Origin: CAYNDB01 sp964395915
GTDB taxonomy: Bacteria > Nitrospinota_A > UBA7883 > JAJRTC01
Reading direction: 5' to 3'
Assembly (NCBI GenBank): GCA_964395915.1
Contig: CAYNDB010000108.1
Location: 1-8,372, forward strand
DNA length: 8,372 bases
A program made the translations under genes and the position numbers. Of the stretch, positions 1 through 5,427 are shown one piece after another. Numbering within the stretch: the first letter of the stretch is position 1; the number at the start of each line of letters is the position of its first letter. The notes below the pieces were generated by a model, which was not told the DNA's origin, did no database searches, and saw only the letters and a program-made list of their open reading frames with translations.

Positions 1-70
1 ACCCGCCGGCAAAAGAAAAGGTGGCGCCAAATATAAAAATCGTAGTGACAAGCGTTAATATCCTGAGCAT
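1..70 (-). CDS. Start of a secreted protein gene, cut by the window edge (last visible gene of the FlgO operon)
   Basis: Only the first 23 codons are inside the window. They read as a textbook signal peptide: Met-Leu-Arg, then a hydrophobic run of about 15 residues (ILTLVTTIFIFGATF), then S-F-A-G-G, which predicts signal peptidase I cleavage after Ala21. No lipobox cysteine is seen in the visible part, so this product appears periplasmic or outer-membrane rather than a lipoprotein, unlike its three upstream neighbours. The ATG is preceded by GGAG (positions 84-81) at a 10-nt spacing. It starts 30 nt after the stop of the 183-aa FlgO-domain gene on the same strand, so it is very probably in the same transcript. 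Its function cannot be told from this fragment. An envelope protein linked to the flagellar outer-membrane rings is a guess from context only. Confidence 0.7.
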   Translation of the reverse strand, partial: MLRILTLVTTIFIFGATFSFAGG

Positions 71-100
71 GGTTTTATTTCTCCAACATGGCAAATTCAG

Positions 101-652
101 TTAAAACGGCGATTCACCCGTCAACAGTTTCTCCAGCTCTTTTGTCATCTTAAGCCTGTATGAGCAGGAAGATAATACAAGCGGGCTATTGACAGCCAGA
201 AGCCTGGCGTTAATTATCACAGAATCCGATGTGGCGACATATGTTCCCGCAAGCACGGCGTCCGCCGTTGATTTGTTCAATACTTCATGCGCATCGCGGG
301 AAAGTATCATCTCCCCGAGCTCCTGGCGCATAAATATATCTTTTCCTTTACGAAGCTCTGATACTGTAAAACCTGCCTCGTGAAGCTTGTTGAGCAGTTG
401 TTCCGCCATCACCCTGCCGAACACGGACGACTTGCTAAGGTTATTCAGATCGACGAAGGTGGTGACAACCATTGGCTGTCCAATAGTTCGGGGTTTCCTG
501 AGCCTTTCTTTTATAGTGTACGCCATAAACGATGTGCCAAACCGATCGTCCTCGGAAGGGCCGCTGGGTCCGGACGCCACCTGCATACCGGCGCACCCGT
601 ATGTAAACAAAACAAATATAAAAACCGCTACGCCATTTCGTATTTTATACAT
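101..652 (-). CDS. FlgO-domain outer-membrane lipoprotein (183 aa), third gene of the operon
   Basis: A lipoprotein with a signal peptide (residues 1-19) ending in T-Y-G-Cys20; the lipobox is loose but has Gly at -1. A short linker rich in G, S and P (about 22-40) leads into one FlgO-type domain (about 44-172). The family-like core is clear: a VVTTFVDLNNL strand (62-72), the FGR..AEQL block (78-86), GF.V.ELR (94-101), LSRD (117-120) and the AGTYV strand (135-139) followed by a VIINARLL strand. FlgO in Vibrio is an outer-membrane lipoprotein needed for flagellar stability and motility, which is known for the family and not shown here. The gene starts 1 nt after the stop of the 396-aa gene, with GGAAGG (666-661) 8 nt before its ATG, so translational coupling is likely. 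Assignment to the domain family is firm; the exact role is inferred. Confidence 0.85.
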   Translation of the reverse strand: MYKIRNGVAVFIFVLFTYGCAGMQVASGPSGPSEDDRFGTSFMAYTIKERLRKPRTIGQPMVVTTFVDLNNLSKSSVFGRVMAEQLLNKLHEAGFTVSELRKGKDIFMRQELGEMILSRDAHEVLNKSTADAVLAGTYVATSDSVIINARLLAVNSPLVLSSCSYRLKMTKELEKLLTGESPF

Positions 653-653
653 A

Positions 654-1844
654 TCAGTACCCTTCCACTGTTTCTGTCGGCATGATTGTGGTGATCTCGT
701 TTTTCAACATCGCCGTTACAAACTTATTCTTCTCGCTGGCGTCCACTATCATGCTGGAGGCTCCAGCCACTGTTCTTGTGTCACCTCTCACCAGCCTTGC
801 ATTTACAATCACATTATTGTCGGCCCGGACATAGGTTCCCACAATAACCGCGTCCACTTTTTTATCGTTCATAAGGCGGCTCATTTCTCTGCTTAACCCA
901 AGTTCACCTATCCTTACGTCAACATAAAAATCCGGCGTAACGCGAAGCTCCACAACGTTGTAGCCCATCCTGGCGATCTCCGCCATCACCTGCTCTGTCA
1001 TATACCTCCCGAATGTGGCCGCGCGATACATATTGTCAACATCAACAAAAGTCGCCACGGCAACAGTCATGTCGTCATTGGAGCTTAGCAAGGGCTCCGA
1101 TATTTTTCTGGCCATATTGCGCGACATGCTTTGCAATATCTCGGCGTAAGTGTCAACATCCGCCAATATTTTTTTACGGATGGTAAGCCTGGCCTCCATG
1201 CCGGGACCATCCGTATCAGACTTGGTATTTTGAAATACGGGTAAAAGGAACTTATCACCCCGTAAATCCATCATTGCGCTCGCCGCCGCAAGAACGCCGG
1301 AGCCGTCCGCGTCTACAAGGCGCACATTTAAAAGAACTTGCGAACCGGATTTCACATATGTGCCTACAAGAGCCATATCCGCGTTGAATTGCTCGCTTAG
1401 AAGAGTGATATCACGCGAGAGTGAAAACTCGCCTTCGTTATCAAGTATCCAGAAATCTTTCGTCTTGCGCGCTTCGATAACATTGAAGCCAAACCCCGCA
1501 AGCTCTGTCATTAGTTGCTCAGAACATAGCCTGCCAAAACCGGTTGGTCTGCTTATATCTTCCACAGGGACGATTGTCGTTACCAGCGTATTGGTTTTGG
1601 AGGGGGCTTTGACGCGAGCCGCTTGGGCCAGCTTGTCCGCAAGATATCGCATCTTCCAAACAAAGCGCTGGGTATAGATAGCTGGACGTGGTGGCCACGA
1701 GTCCTTCTGTGCAGGTCCGCTCTGATCGGCGGCATAGGGAATCCAGCTAAGCTCCCTTTGAAAGCCAGGCTCTCTTTCATAGTGTGAGCACGCTGTAAAC
1801 ATTAATGTTATCGATGTGAGCAAAACCACATATTTAATAAACAT
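654..1844 (-). CDS. Tandem double-FlgO-domain lipoprotein (396 aa), second gene of the operon
   Basis: A lipoprotein with two FlgO-type domains in one chain. The signal peptide covers residues 1-18 and the lipobox is F-T-A-Cys19. The first domain (about 65-195) carries LVTTIVPVEDI (87-97), GFGRLCSEQLM (102-112), LSRD (142-145) and LVGTYV (159-164). The second (about 235-372) carries VAVATFVDVDNM (261-272), TFGRYMTEQVM (277-287), GYNVVELR (294-301), LSRE (317-320) and VGTYV (335-339). A linker of about 40 residues, partly polar, joins them. FlgO homologues I know of are single-domain, so the fusion is unusual. The start is supported by a perfect GGAGGT (1859-1854) placed 9 nt before the ATG and lying inside the end of the upstream gene; the gap to that gene is 3 nt. 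It probably sits in the inner leaflet of the outer membrane as part of a multi-FlgO assembly, which is inferred. Confidence 0.85.
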   Translation of the reverse strand: MFIKYVVLLTSITLMFTACSHYEREPGFQRELSWIPYAADQSGPAQKDSWPPRPAIYTQRFVWKMRYLADKLAQAARVKAPSKTNTLVTTIVPVEDISRPTGFGRLCSEQLMTELAGFGFNVIEARKTKDFWILDNEGEFSLSRDITLLSEQFNADMALVGTYVKSGSQVLLNVRLVDADGSGVLAAASAMMDLRGDKFLLPVFQNTKSDTDGPGMEARLTIRKKILADVDTYAEILQSMSRNMARKISEPLLSSNDDMTVAVATFVDVDNMYRAATFGRYMTEQVMAEIARMGYNVVELRVTPDFYVDVRIGELGLSREMSRLMNDKKVDAVIVGTYVRADNNVIVNARLVRGDTRTVAGASSMIVDASEKNKFVTAMLKNEITTIMPTETVEGY

Positions 1845-1847
1845 GTT

Positions 1848-2489
1848 CTACATACCTCCGTTTTCGACCGCGAAGACTTTTACCACGGGTGAAGGCTCAT
1901 GCGCGCCACGACTTAAAAGCTTTGCAATATAGTTGTTATGTTTCAGGTCCGTTACAATCCTGCCCACAGAAATCAACCTCGAGGTATCCAGGCTTAGAAG
2001 ACGCACATTAAGCGTCACTTTTTGCCCCACCACCGTATACGAGCCGGCAATAACGCTGTCCACCTGAAACTTTTTCATTAGCTTCTCGCTACGCCTGGAC
2101 AGGACCAACTCCCCTTTTGTGCGAATTATATCGATATCGACTCTTTGCCGCAGTTCACGGACACTAAAACCAAGCTTGAACAATTCCGCTGATAGTTGCT
2201 CCGAAACGTACCTGCCAAACGATGAAGTCTTTTCAAGGTTGTCCAACTCAACGAAAGTCGTCACAGCAATAGTCTTGTTTGACACGGAAAATTCACGGAC
2301 GCGGCTTGAAATTTCTATCGCAAGTTCAGCAATGCTGCTGTTCAACTCAGCGATTTTATTTCTTTCAGGCTCTTCAATATCCATCTGCATAGTGGAGCAA
2401 GAGGAAAACAGGGTTGGCGTGACAAATAGAAGCAGCGCAATGAAAACAAGGCTGCTTAAAAACCCTTTTACAGAAACTTTATGCGGCAT
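1848..2489 (-). CDS. FlgO-domain lipoprotein (213 aa), first gene of the operon
   Basis: A lipoprotein with a long hydrophobic signal segment (about residues 9-27) ending in F-S-S-Cys31. A short helical stretch (about 44-67) precedes one FlgO-type domain (about 68-183) with AVTTFVELDNL, SSFGRYVSEQLS, GFSVRELR, LSRR, IAGSY and VTLNVRLL, all in the same order as in the two downstream genes. The C-terminal tail (about 185-213) is specific to this copy. I start it at the ATG at 2489. An in-frame TTG lies one codon upstream at 2492, but GGTGGG (2504-2499) is 9 nt from the ATG and only 6 nt from the TTG. A sigma-28-like promoter lies just upstream. The last codons contain the ribosome binding site of the next gene. 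Family membership is firm; a place in the flagellar basal-body outer-membrane ring is inferred from FlgO biology and the promoter. Confidence 0.85.
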   Translation of the reverse strand: MPHKVSVKGFLSSLVFIALLLFVTPTLFSSCSTMQMDIEEPERNKIAELNSSIAELAIEISSRVREFSVSNKTIAVTTFVELDNLEKTSSFGRYVSEQLSAELFKLGFSVRELRQRVDIDIIRTKGELVLSRRSEKLMKKFQVDSVIAGSYTVVGQKVTLNVRLLSLDTSRLISVGRIVTDLKHNNYIAKLLSRGAHEPSPVVKVFAVENGGM

Positions 2490-2518
2490 CAACGTTTTCC
2501 CACCAAGATATATCGTTA

Positions 2519-2610
2519 TTTATATTGTAATTTTCGGCATCCTGAAAAAATACTTAAGCTAAATCTAATAACCCTCGTCTTGCAAAACCGTCCAGTATTT
2601 ACAATATAAA
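2519..2610. repeat. 12-bp perfect inverted repeat bracketing the sigma-28 promoter
   Basis: TTTATATTGTAA (2519-2530) is the exact reverse complement of TTACAATATAAA (2599-2610), with 68 bp between the arms. The left arm abuts the -10 box of the sigma-28-like promoter and would cover its transcription start; the right arm lies about 41 bp upstream of the -35. A third partial copy, TTTACAATAT (2690-2699), shares 10 bases with 2598-2607 and overlaps the -10 box proposed for the rightward genes. The arrangement resembles operator sites, but AT-rich intergenic sequence can produce such matches by chance. Confidence 0.4.
2531..2557 (-). promoter_or_regulatory. Sigma-28 (FliA)-type promoter of the FlgO lipoprotein operon
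   Basis: On the minus strand the sequence reads TTAAGTAT (2557-2550), 11 nt, then GCCGAAAA (2538-2531). The enterobacterial FliA consensus is TAAAGTTT-N11-GCCGATAA, so 13 of 16 positions match and the spacer is exact. The -10 ends about 41 nt upstream of the first ATG, which leaves a leader of roughly 35 nt. Sigma-28 normally drives late flagellar genes, which fits the FlgO domains encoded downstream. The promoter is read by eye and no expression evidence exists here. Confidence 0.65.
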
Positions 2611-2616
2611 ACCGTC
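2584..2616. repeat. Direct repeat AAAACCGTC, two copies 24 bp apart
   Basis: The 9-mer AAAACCGTC occurs at 2584-2592 and 2608-2616. Read on the minus strand, the copies lie about 27 and 51 bp upstream of the -35 box of the sigma-28-like promoter. They could be activator sites or an incidental duplication. The second copy shares four bases with the right arm of the 12-bp inverted repeat. Confidence 0.3.
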
Positions 2617-2664
2617 ATATTGTTGACGCAGGTTGTTGGCAAAGATTATTTTGATGGGTGAGTC

Positions 2665-2745
2665 GTGATTGCCGATCCGTTCAAGTTCCTTTACAATATT
2701 GAATATATTTCCAAAGCCCATGAGGGCGCCATCCCGCGGGTTTAA
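2665..2745 (+). other. 26-codon ORF with protein-like composition, possible gene remnant
   Basis: From a GTG at 2665, just after an in-frame TGA, the frame reads MIADPFKFLYNIEYISKAHE and continues GAIPRV before a TAA at 2743-2745. Codon choice resembles the neighbouring genes, but no ribosome binding site is at a workable distance and the product matches nothing I recognise. It may be the remnant of a decayed gene, a leader peptide of the downstream operon, or chance. The overlapping promoter call competes with it. Confidence 0.2.
2669..2697 (+). promoter_or_regulatory. Sigma-70-like promoter for the glycosyltransferase-lpxB pair
   Basis: TTGCCG (2669-2674), a 17-nt spacer, then TACAAT (2692-2697) match the -35 and -10 consensus at 4 and 5 of 6 positions with ideal spacing. 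Transcription would start near 2704, giving a leader of roughly 85 nt before the ATG at 2788. A weaker alternative is TTGACG (2622-2627) with TATTTT 18 nt further on. The motif overlaps a 26-codon ORF (2665-2745), so at most one of the two interpretations is likely to be functional. Confidence 0.4.
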
Positions 2746-2787
2746 ACTGGGGCAACTTTCTCAACAGGTGGATATTAGAGCTATTTC

Positions 2788-3492
2788 ATGGAATCGAAAA
2801 TTCTTGTAATCATTCCGACATACAATGAGATAGAAAATATCGAAAACATTGTCGCGGAGGTGTTCAAATATGTGCCCACGGCCAACATACTTGTGGTGGA
2901 CGACAACTCCCCGGATGGAACCGGAGCCGCAGTAGAAAAGCTGAGCGAAAAAGACGACCGTGTTCGCCTTATCATGCGCCCTGGAAAGCTGGGACTTGGC
3001 ACCGCGTATATAACAGGTTTCCAATACGCCATAGAAAATGAATATGATTATATTTTCGAAATGGACGCTGATTTTTCCCACAACCCGGCGCACATGCCAC
3101 GATTTCTTGACGCGATCAAGGGGGCGGACCTTGTCATAGGCTCCCGGTATATCTCGGGTGGCGGGATAGAAAACTGGTCGATTTCCCGTAAATTTGTCTC
3201 ACGTTGCGGCAGTCTTTACTCGCGTCTGCTGTTATCGGTTCCATACAAAGACCTGACTGGCGGGTTTAAATGTTTCCGCCGAAAAGCCCTGCAGGCTATC
3301 CCGCTGGAGGAAATACAATCGGAGGGATACGCTTTTCAGATCGAGGTGACGTATAGAACACACAAGCGCGGATTTCTGATAAAAGAAATCCCTATTCTGT
3401 TTGCGGACAGGCGGGGAGGACACTCCAAAATGTCGTGGAAAATATTTTTCGAGGCGATATACAGAGTATGGCAAATGCGGTTTACGATTTGA
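2788..3492 (+). CDS. Polyprenol-phosphate mannose synthase-like family 2 glycosyltransferase
   Basis: A GT-A fold family 2 glycosyltransferase of the dolichol-phosphate mannose synthase (DPM1) group, which transfers a sugar from a nucleotide donor to a polyprenyl phosphate at the cytoplasmic membrane face. Visible motifs are IIPTYNE (8-14), the nucleotide-binding VVDDNSPDGT (36-45), the metal-binding MDADFSH with Asp93 and Asp95 (92-98), IGSRY (117-121), LTGGFKCFRRKAL (156-168), EGYAFQIE (179-186) and RRGGHSKMS (208-216). At 234 aa it has no C-terminal membrane domain, as in the soluble type that includes human DPM1. The ribosome binding site is weak (AGAG at 2777-2780). Its 3' end overlaps lpxB by 25 nt, so the two are co-transcribed and probably translationally coupled. 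The donor sugar cannot be read from sequence; mannose is the family default. Confidence 0.85.
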   Translation: MESKILVIIPTYNEIENIENIVAEVFKYVPTANILVVDDNSPDGTGAAVEKLSEKDDRVRLIMRPGKLGLGTAYITGFQYAIENEYDYIFEMDADFSHNPAHMPRFLDAIKGADLVIGSRYISGGGIENWSISRKFVSRCGSLYSRLLLSVPYKDLTGGFKCFRRKALQAIPLEEIQSEGYAFQIEVTYRTHKRGFLIKEIPILFADRRGGHSKMSWKIFFEAIYRVWQMRFTI

Positions 3493-4670
3493 TCAGGATC
3501 AAGGCGCCAACACCCGTTTTCCGCAAAGTATTGCTTATAGCGGGCGAGGAATCGGGCGATATATACGCAGGACGTATAATTTCACATCTCATGAAAATCT
3601 CGCCTGGGCTCAGGGTCGAGGGCATCGGCGGGGAGCGCATGAGAAAGTCCGGCGGCCATACTTTTTACGATATATCTGAAATGTCGACCGTTGGATTCAT
3701 ATCCGTAATTGGCCGCATCCCTTTTTACAGAAGAGTATTGAAAGACCTCAAGTCCCGGATCGCTTCCGGGGAGTATGACTCGATAATTCTTATCGATTAT
3801 CCAGACTTCAACCTTCGCGTCGCTAAAATGGCGGAAAAATCAGGAGTTCCTGTTTTCTATTATGTCTGTCCGCAGTTTTGGGCATGGCGCAGGTACAGGG
3901 TGCGGGCTGTTCGCAAATTGGTGGACATGATGATTGTTGTCTTTTCGTTTGAAGAGGATTTTTATTTAAAGCATGGTGTAAACGCAAGGTTCCTGGGGCA
4001 TCCAATACTTGACGAGGCTAAATTGCCGGAGGAAAAAGAGAGGGTGGAACTGCGTAAAAAGCTTGGGGCGGGCCCAGGCGATACGTTGCTTGGACTGTTG
4101 CCGGGGTCACGCAACAGCGAAGTGGAGACCATGGCTCCGCTCATGCTGGAATCGCTAAAGACAATCCGCGCCATAAATCCGGTGAAAGTGGTAATACCTT
4201 GCGCCGATTCAATCGACTCGACGCTTCTTGAAAAAATTGTGGCCGATTCCGGTGAAGAAGCTCTCATCGTCAAAGGGAAGACATGGGAGACTATGTGCGC
4301 ATCTGATTTTCTCATATGCAAGTCCGGCACATCGACCCTGCAGGCTGCGATAGCCGGAACACCGATGGTGATCGTTTACAAGCAGGACGCCTTTTCATAT
4401 CACATCGCAAAATATCTGGCTTATGTGCAATGGGTAGGACTGCCAAACCTTCTTTTAGACCGCGAAGTGGTTCCTGAGCTGTTGCAAAACGATGTCACCC
4501 CGATGAAGATCGCCACCGCATGCACGCCATACCTTTCAGACCCTGAAAAGTATCGGGAGATGAAAGAAGACCTCCTCTCTGTCCGCTCAATGTTAGGAGA
4601 GCCGGGAGCCGCAAAACGCGCCGCCGAGCTGATCGTAAATTACATGCGGAAAATCTGGGTCGAGGATTAA
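3468..4670 (+). CDS. lpxB: Lipid-A-disaccharide synthase LpxB
   Basis: LpxB (GT19) joins UDP-2,3-diacylglucosamine and lipid X to form the lipid A disaccharide 1-phosphate on the inner face of the cytoplasmic membrane, so the host makes lipid A. Motifs in order for the 400-aa product: AGEESGD (25-31), EGIGGERM (51-58), LIDYPDFN (108-115), CPQFWAWR (134-141), LGHPILDE (176-183), LLPGSRNSE (210-218), CKSGTSTLQAAI (284-295) and VGLPNLLLDREVVPELLQ (323-340). Length is slightly above the usual 380 or so because of about 18 residues before the first strand. I chose the ATG at 3468, with GAGG at 3451-3454 about 13 nt upstream; a GTG at 3435 would add 11 residues and a TTG at 3489 would give a TTGA overlap with the previous stop. 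The usual lpxD-fabZ-lpxA cluster is not beside it. Instead it is coupled to a polyprenol-phosphate sugar synthase. Confidence 0.95.
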   Translation: MANAVYDLIRIKAPTPVFRKVLLIAGEESGDIYAGRIISHLMKISPGLRVEGIGGERMRKSGGHTFYDISEMSTVGFISVIGRIPFYRRVLKDLKSRIASGEYDSIILIDYPDFNLRVAKMAEKSGVPVFYYVCPQFWAWRRYRVRAVRKLVDMMIVVFSFEEDFYLKHGVNARFLGHPILDEAKLPEEKERVELRKKLGAGPGDTLLGLLPGSRNSEVETMAPLMLESLKTIRAINPVKVVIPCADSIDSTLLEKIVADSGEEALIVKGKTWETMCASDFLICKSGTSTLQAAIAGTPMVIVYKQDAFSYHIAKYLAYVQWVGLPNLLLDREVVPELLQNDVTPMKIATACTPYLSDPEKYREMKEDLLSVRSMLGEPGAAKRAAELIVNYMRKIWVED

Positions 4671-4745
4671 AGCGCCTTTCAGCTTCAAGGAGTTAAGCTT
4701 CCTTCCCGGGAACACCCCTGTACCGCAAGACAGCGATTTAGTCAC

Positions 4746-4768
4746 AAACCGCGTCCCGCAGGTTTTTT
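4746..4768 (+). terminator. Probable rho-independent terminator after lpxB
   Basis: AAACC (4746-4750) pairs with GGTTT (4761-4765) around a loop that can add a GC/GC pair with one bulged A, and the stem runs into six T residues (4763-4768). It lies about 75 nt beyond the lpxB stop, separating the glycosyltransferase-lpxB unit from the ankyrin gene. The stem is short, so efficiency is uncertain. Confidence 0.45.
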
Positions 4769-4772
4769 CCAT

Positions 4773-4828
4773 GTAAGCCATAACCCCGCAAACGTTTATG
4801 ACCCTATATTAAGTGTGGAAAGGCTTAC
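4773..4828 (+). other. Possible structured leader upstream of the ankyrin gene
   Basis: GTAAGCC (4773-4779) is the exact reverse complement of GGCTTAC (4822-4828). Between them CATAA (4779-4783) pairs with TTATG (4796-4800), sharing one base with the outer stem. The 8-bp palindrome AAACGTTT (4790-4797) lies inside. A TATATT (4805-4810) in the loop could instead be a -10 box, but no good -35 is seen. I do not recognise a known riboswitch class. Confidence 0.25.
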
Positions 4829-4862
4829 GGGAAAAGCGAAACACTATCTTTAGGAGGTTGCC

Positions 4863-5294
4863 ATGAGAATCATATTTGTATTGTTTGCAATGCTGGTTTT
4901 AACGCCTTTTTCAGCAAACGCGGATAATGTTTGGAAAGCTGTTGCGGATGGTGACACGATAAAAGCCGTATCCATGATAAATTTCGGAACCGAAATTAAC
5001 TCGGCAACAAAGAACGGAACCACTCTGTTGATATTCGCCGCGGAAACAGGTCATCTGAAAATTGTAAAAGCATTGATAGGTAAAGGTGTCGATATAAACG
5101 CCAAAACAGCTCCCGGGTACACGGCCCTGATGCTCGCCGCGGACAACGGTCATACCGAAATCGTAAAAGCCCTGATCGATTCCGGGGCTGATATCACGGC
5201 TGAAAGCTCACATGGGGACACGGCCATGTCCATGGCGTCCTACGCGAACCGGAATGAAGTGGTTAAGGCGCTGAAAGAAGCTGGAGCTAAATAA
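4863..5294 (+). CDS. Small secreted ankyrin-repeat protein (143 aa)
   Basis: The protein starts with a signal peptide: Arg2, a hydrophobic core (3-16) and an A-N-A site that predicts cleavage after Ala20. The mature chain of about 123 residues is made almost entirely of ankyrin repeats: a degenerate N-cap repeat (about 21-50), two good repeats (about 51-83 and 84-116, with TTLLIFAAETGHLKIVKALI and YTALMLAADNGHTEIVKALI), and a C-cap repeat (about 117-143). Ankyrin repeats bind other proteins, so this is probably a periplasmic protein-interaction module with no enzymatic part. The start is supported by AGGAGG (4852-4857) 5 nt before the ATG. It stands alone, with a probable terminator before it and 133 nt to the next gene. 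Its partner is unknown; catalase-linked periplasmic ankyrin proteins such as AnkB of Pseudomonas exist, but no catalase is nearby. Confidence 0.9.
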   Translation: MRIIFVLFAMLVLTPFSANADNVWKAVADGDTIKAVSMINFGTEINSATKNGTTLLIFAAETGHLKIVKALIGKGVDINAKTAPGYTALMLAADNGHTEIVKALIDSGADITAESSHGDTAMSMASYANRNEVVKALKEAGAK

Positions 5295-5361
5295 TAGAGA
5301 TCGCTTAAGTCTGCGAATTTCTTTATTTGCAAGCTTGAGAGGCGGGAATACGCGCATCGGG

Positions 5362-5376
5362 ATTGCGCGGCGCAAT
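5362..5376. repeat. Short perfect inverted repeat upstream of the oppD-like gene
   Basis: ATTGCGC (5362-5368) and GCGCAAT (5370-5376) flank a single central G. No T-tract follows on either side, so it is not a rho-independent terminator. It lies 51 bp upstream of the ATG and overlaps a weak TTGCGC (5363-5368) / TAGGAT (5386-5391) pair at 17-nt spacing that could be the promoter of the transporter gene. A repressor site is possible. Confidence 0.35.
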
Positions 5377-5427
5377 AGTGTAATGTAGGATGGCTTCTAC
5401 TATCAGCATTCACTAAGGTTTGTTTTT

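Noticed and set aside
387..896. A 169-codon plus-strand ORF opposite the FlgO genes
   Set aside because: It lies antisense to the end of the 396-aa gene and the start of the 183-aa gene, both of which have clear domains and ribosome binding sites. Its translation has no recognisable motif and an unlikely composition rich in His, Cys and Ser.
2119..2562. A 147-codon plus-strand ORF spanning the first FlgO gene and its promoter
   Set aside because: It is antisense to a convincing lipoprotein gene, has no family motif, and reads through the divergent control region.
2582..2597. Sigma-54-like element on the minus strand, TGG...TTTTGCA
   Set aside because: The GG and GC are separated by 8 bases where sigma-54 promoters need 10, so it cannot be read as a working -24/-12 promoter.
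3435..3467. GTG at 3435 as the lpxB start
   Set aside because: No ribosome binding site is visible before it. The ATG at 3468 has GAGG upstream and gives a more usual N-terminal length, though the choice is not certain.
4773..4862. Cyclic di-GMP or other known riboswitch before the ankyrin gene
   Set aside because: None of the conserved core sequences of the classes I know could be lined up with this region.
5312..5331. Hairpin TGCGAAT/ATTTGCA after the ankyrin gene as a terminator
   Set aside because: Seven AT-rich pairs including a G-T wobble and no following T-run give too little support.
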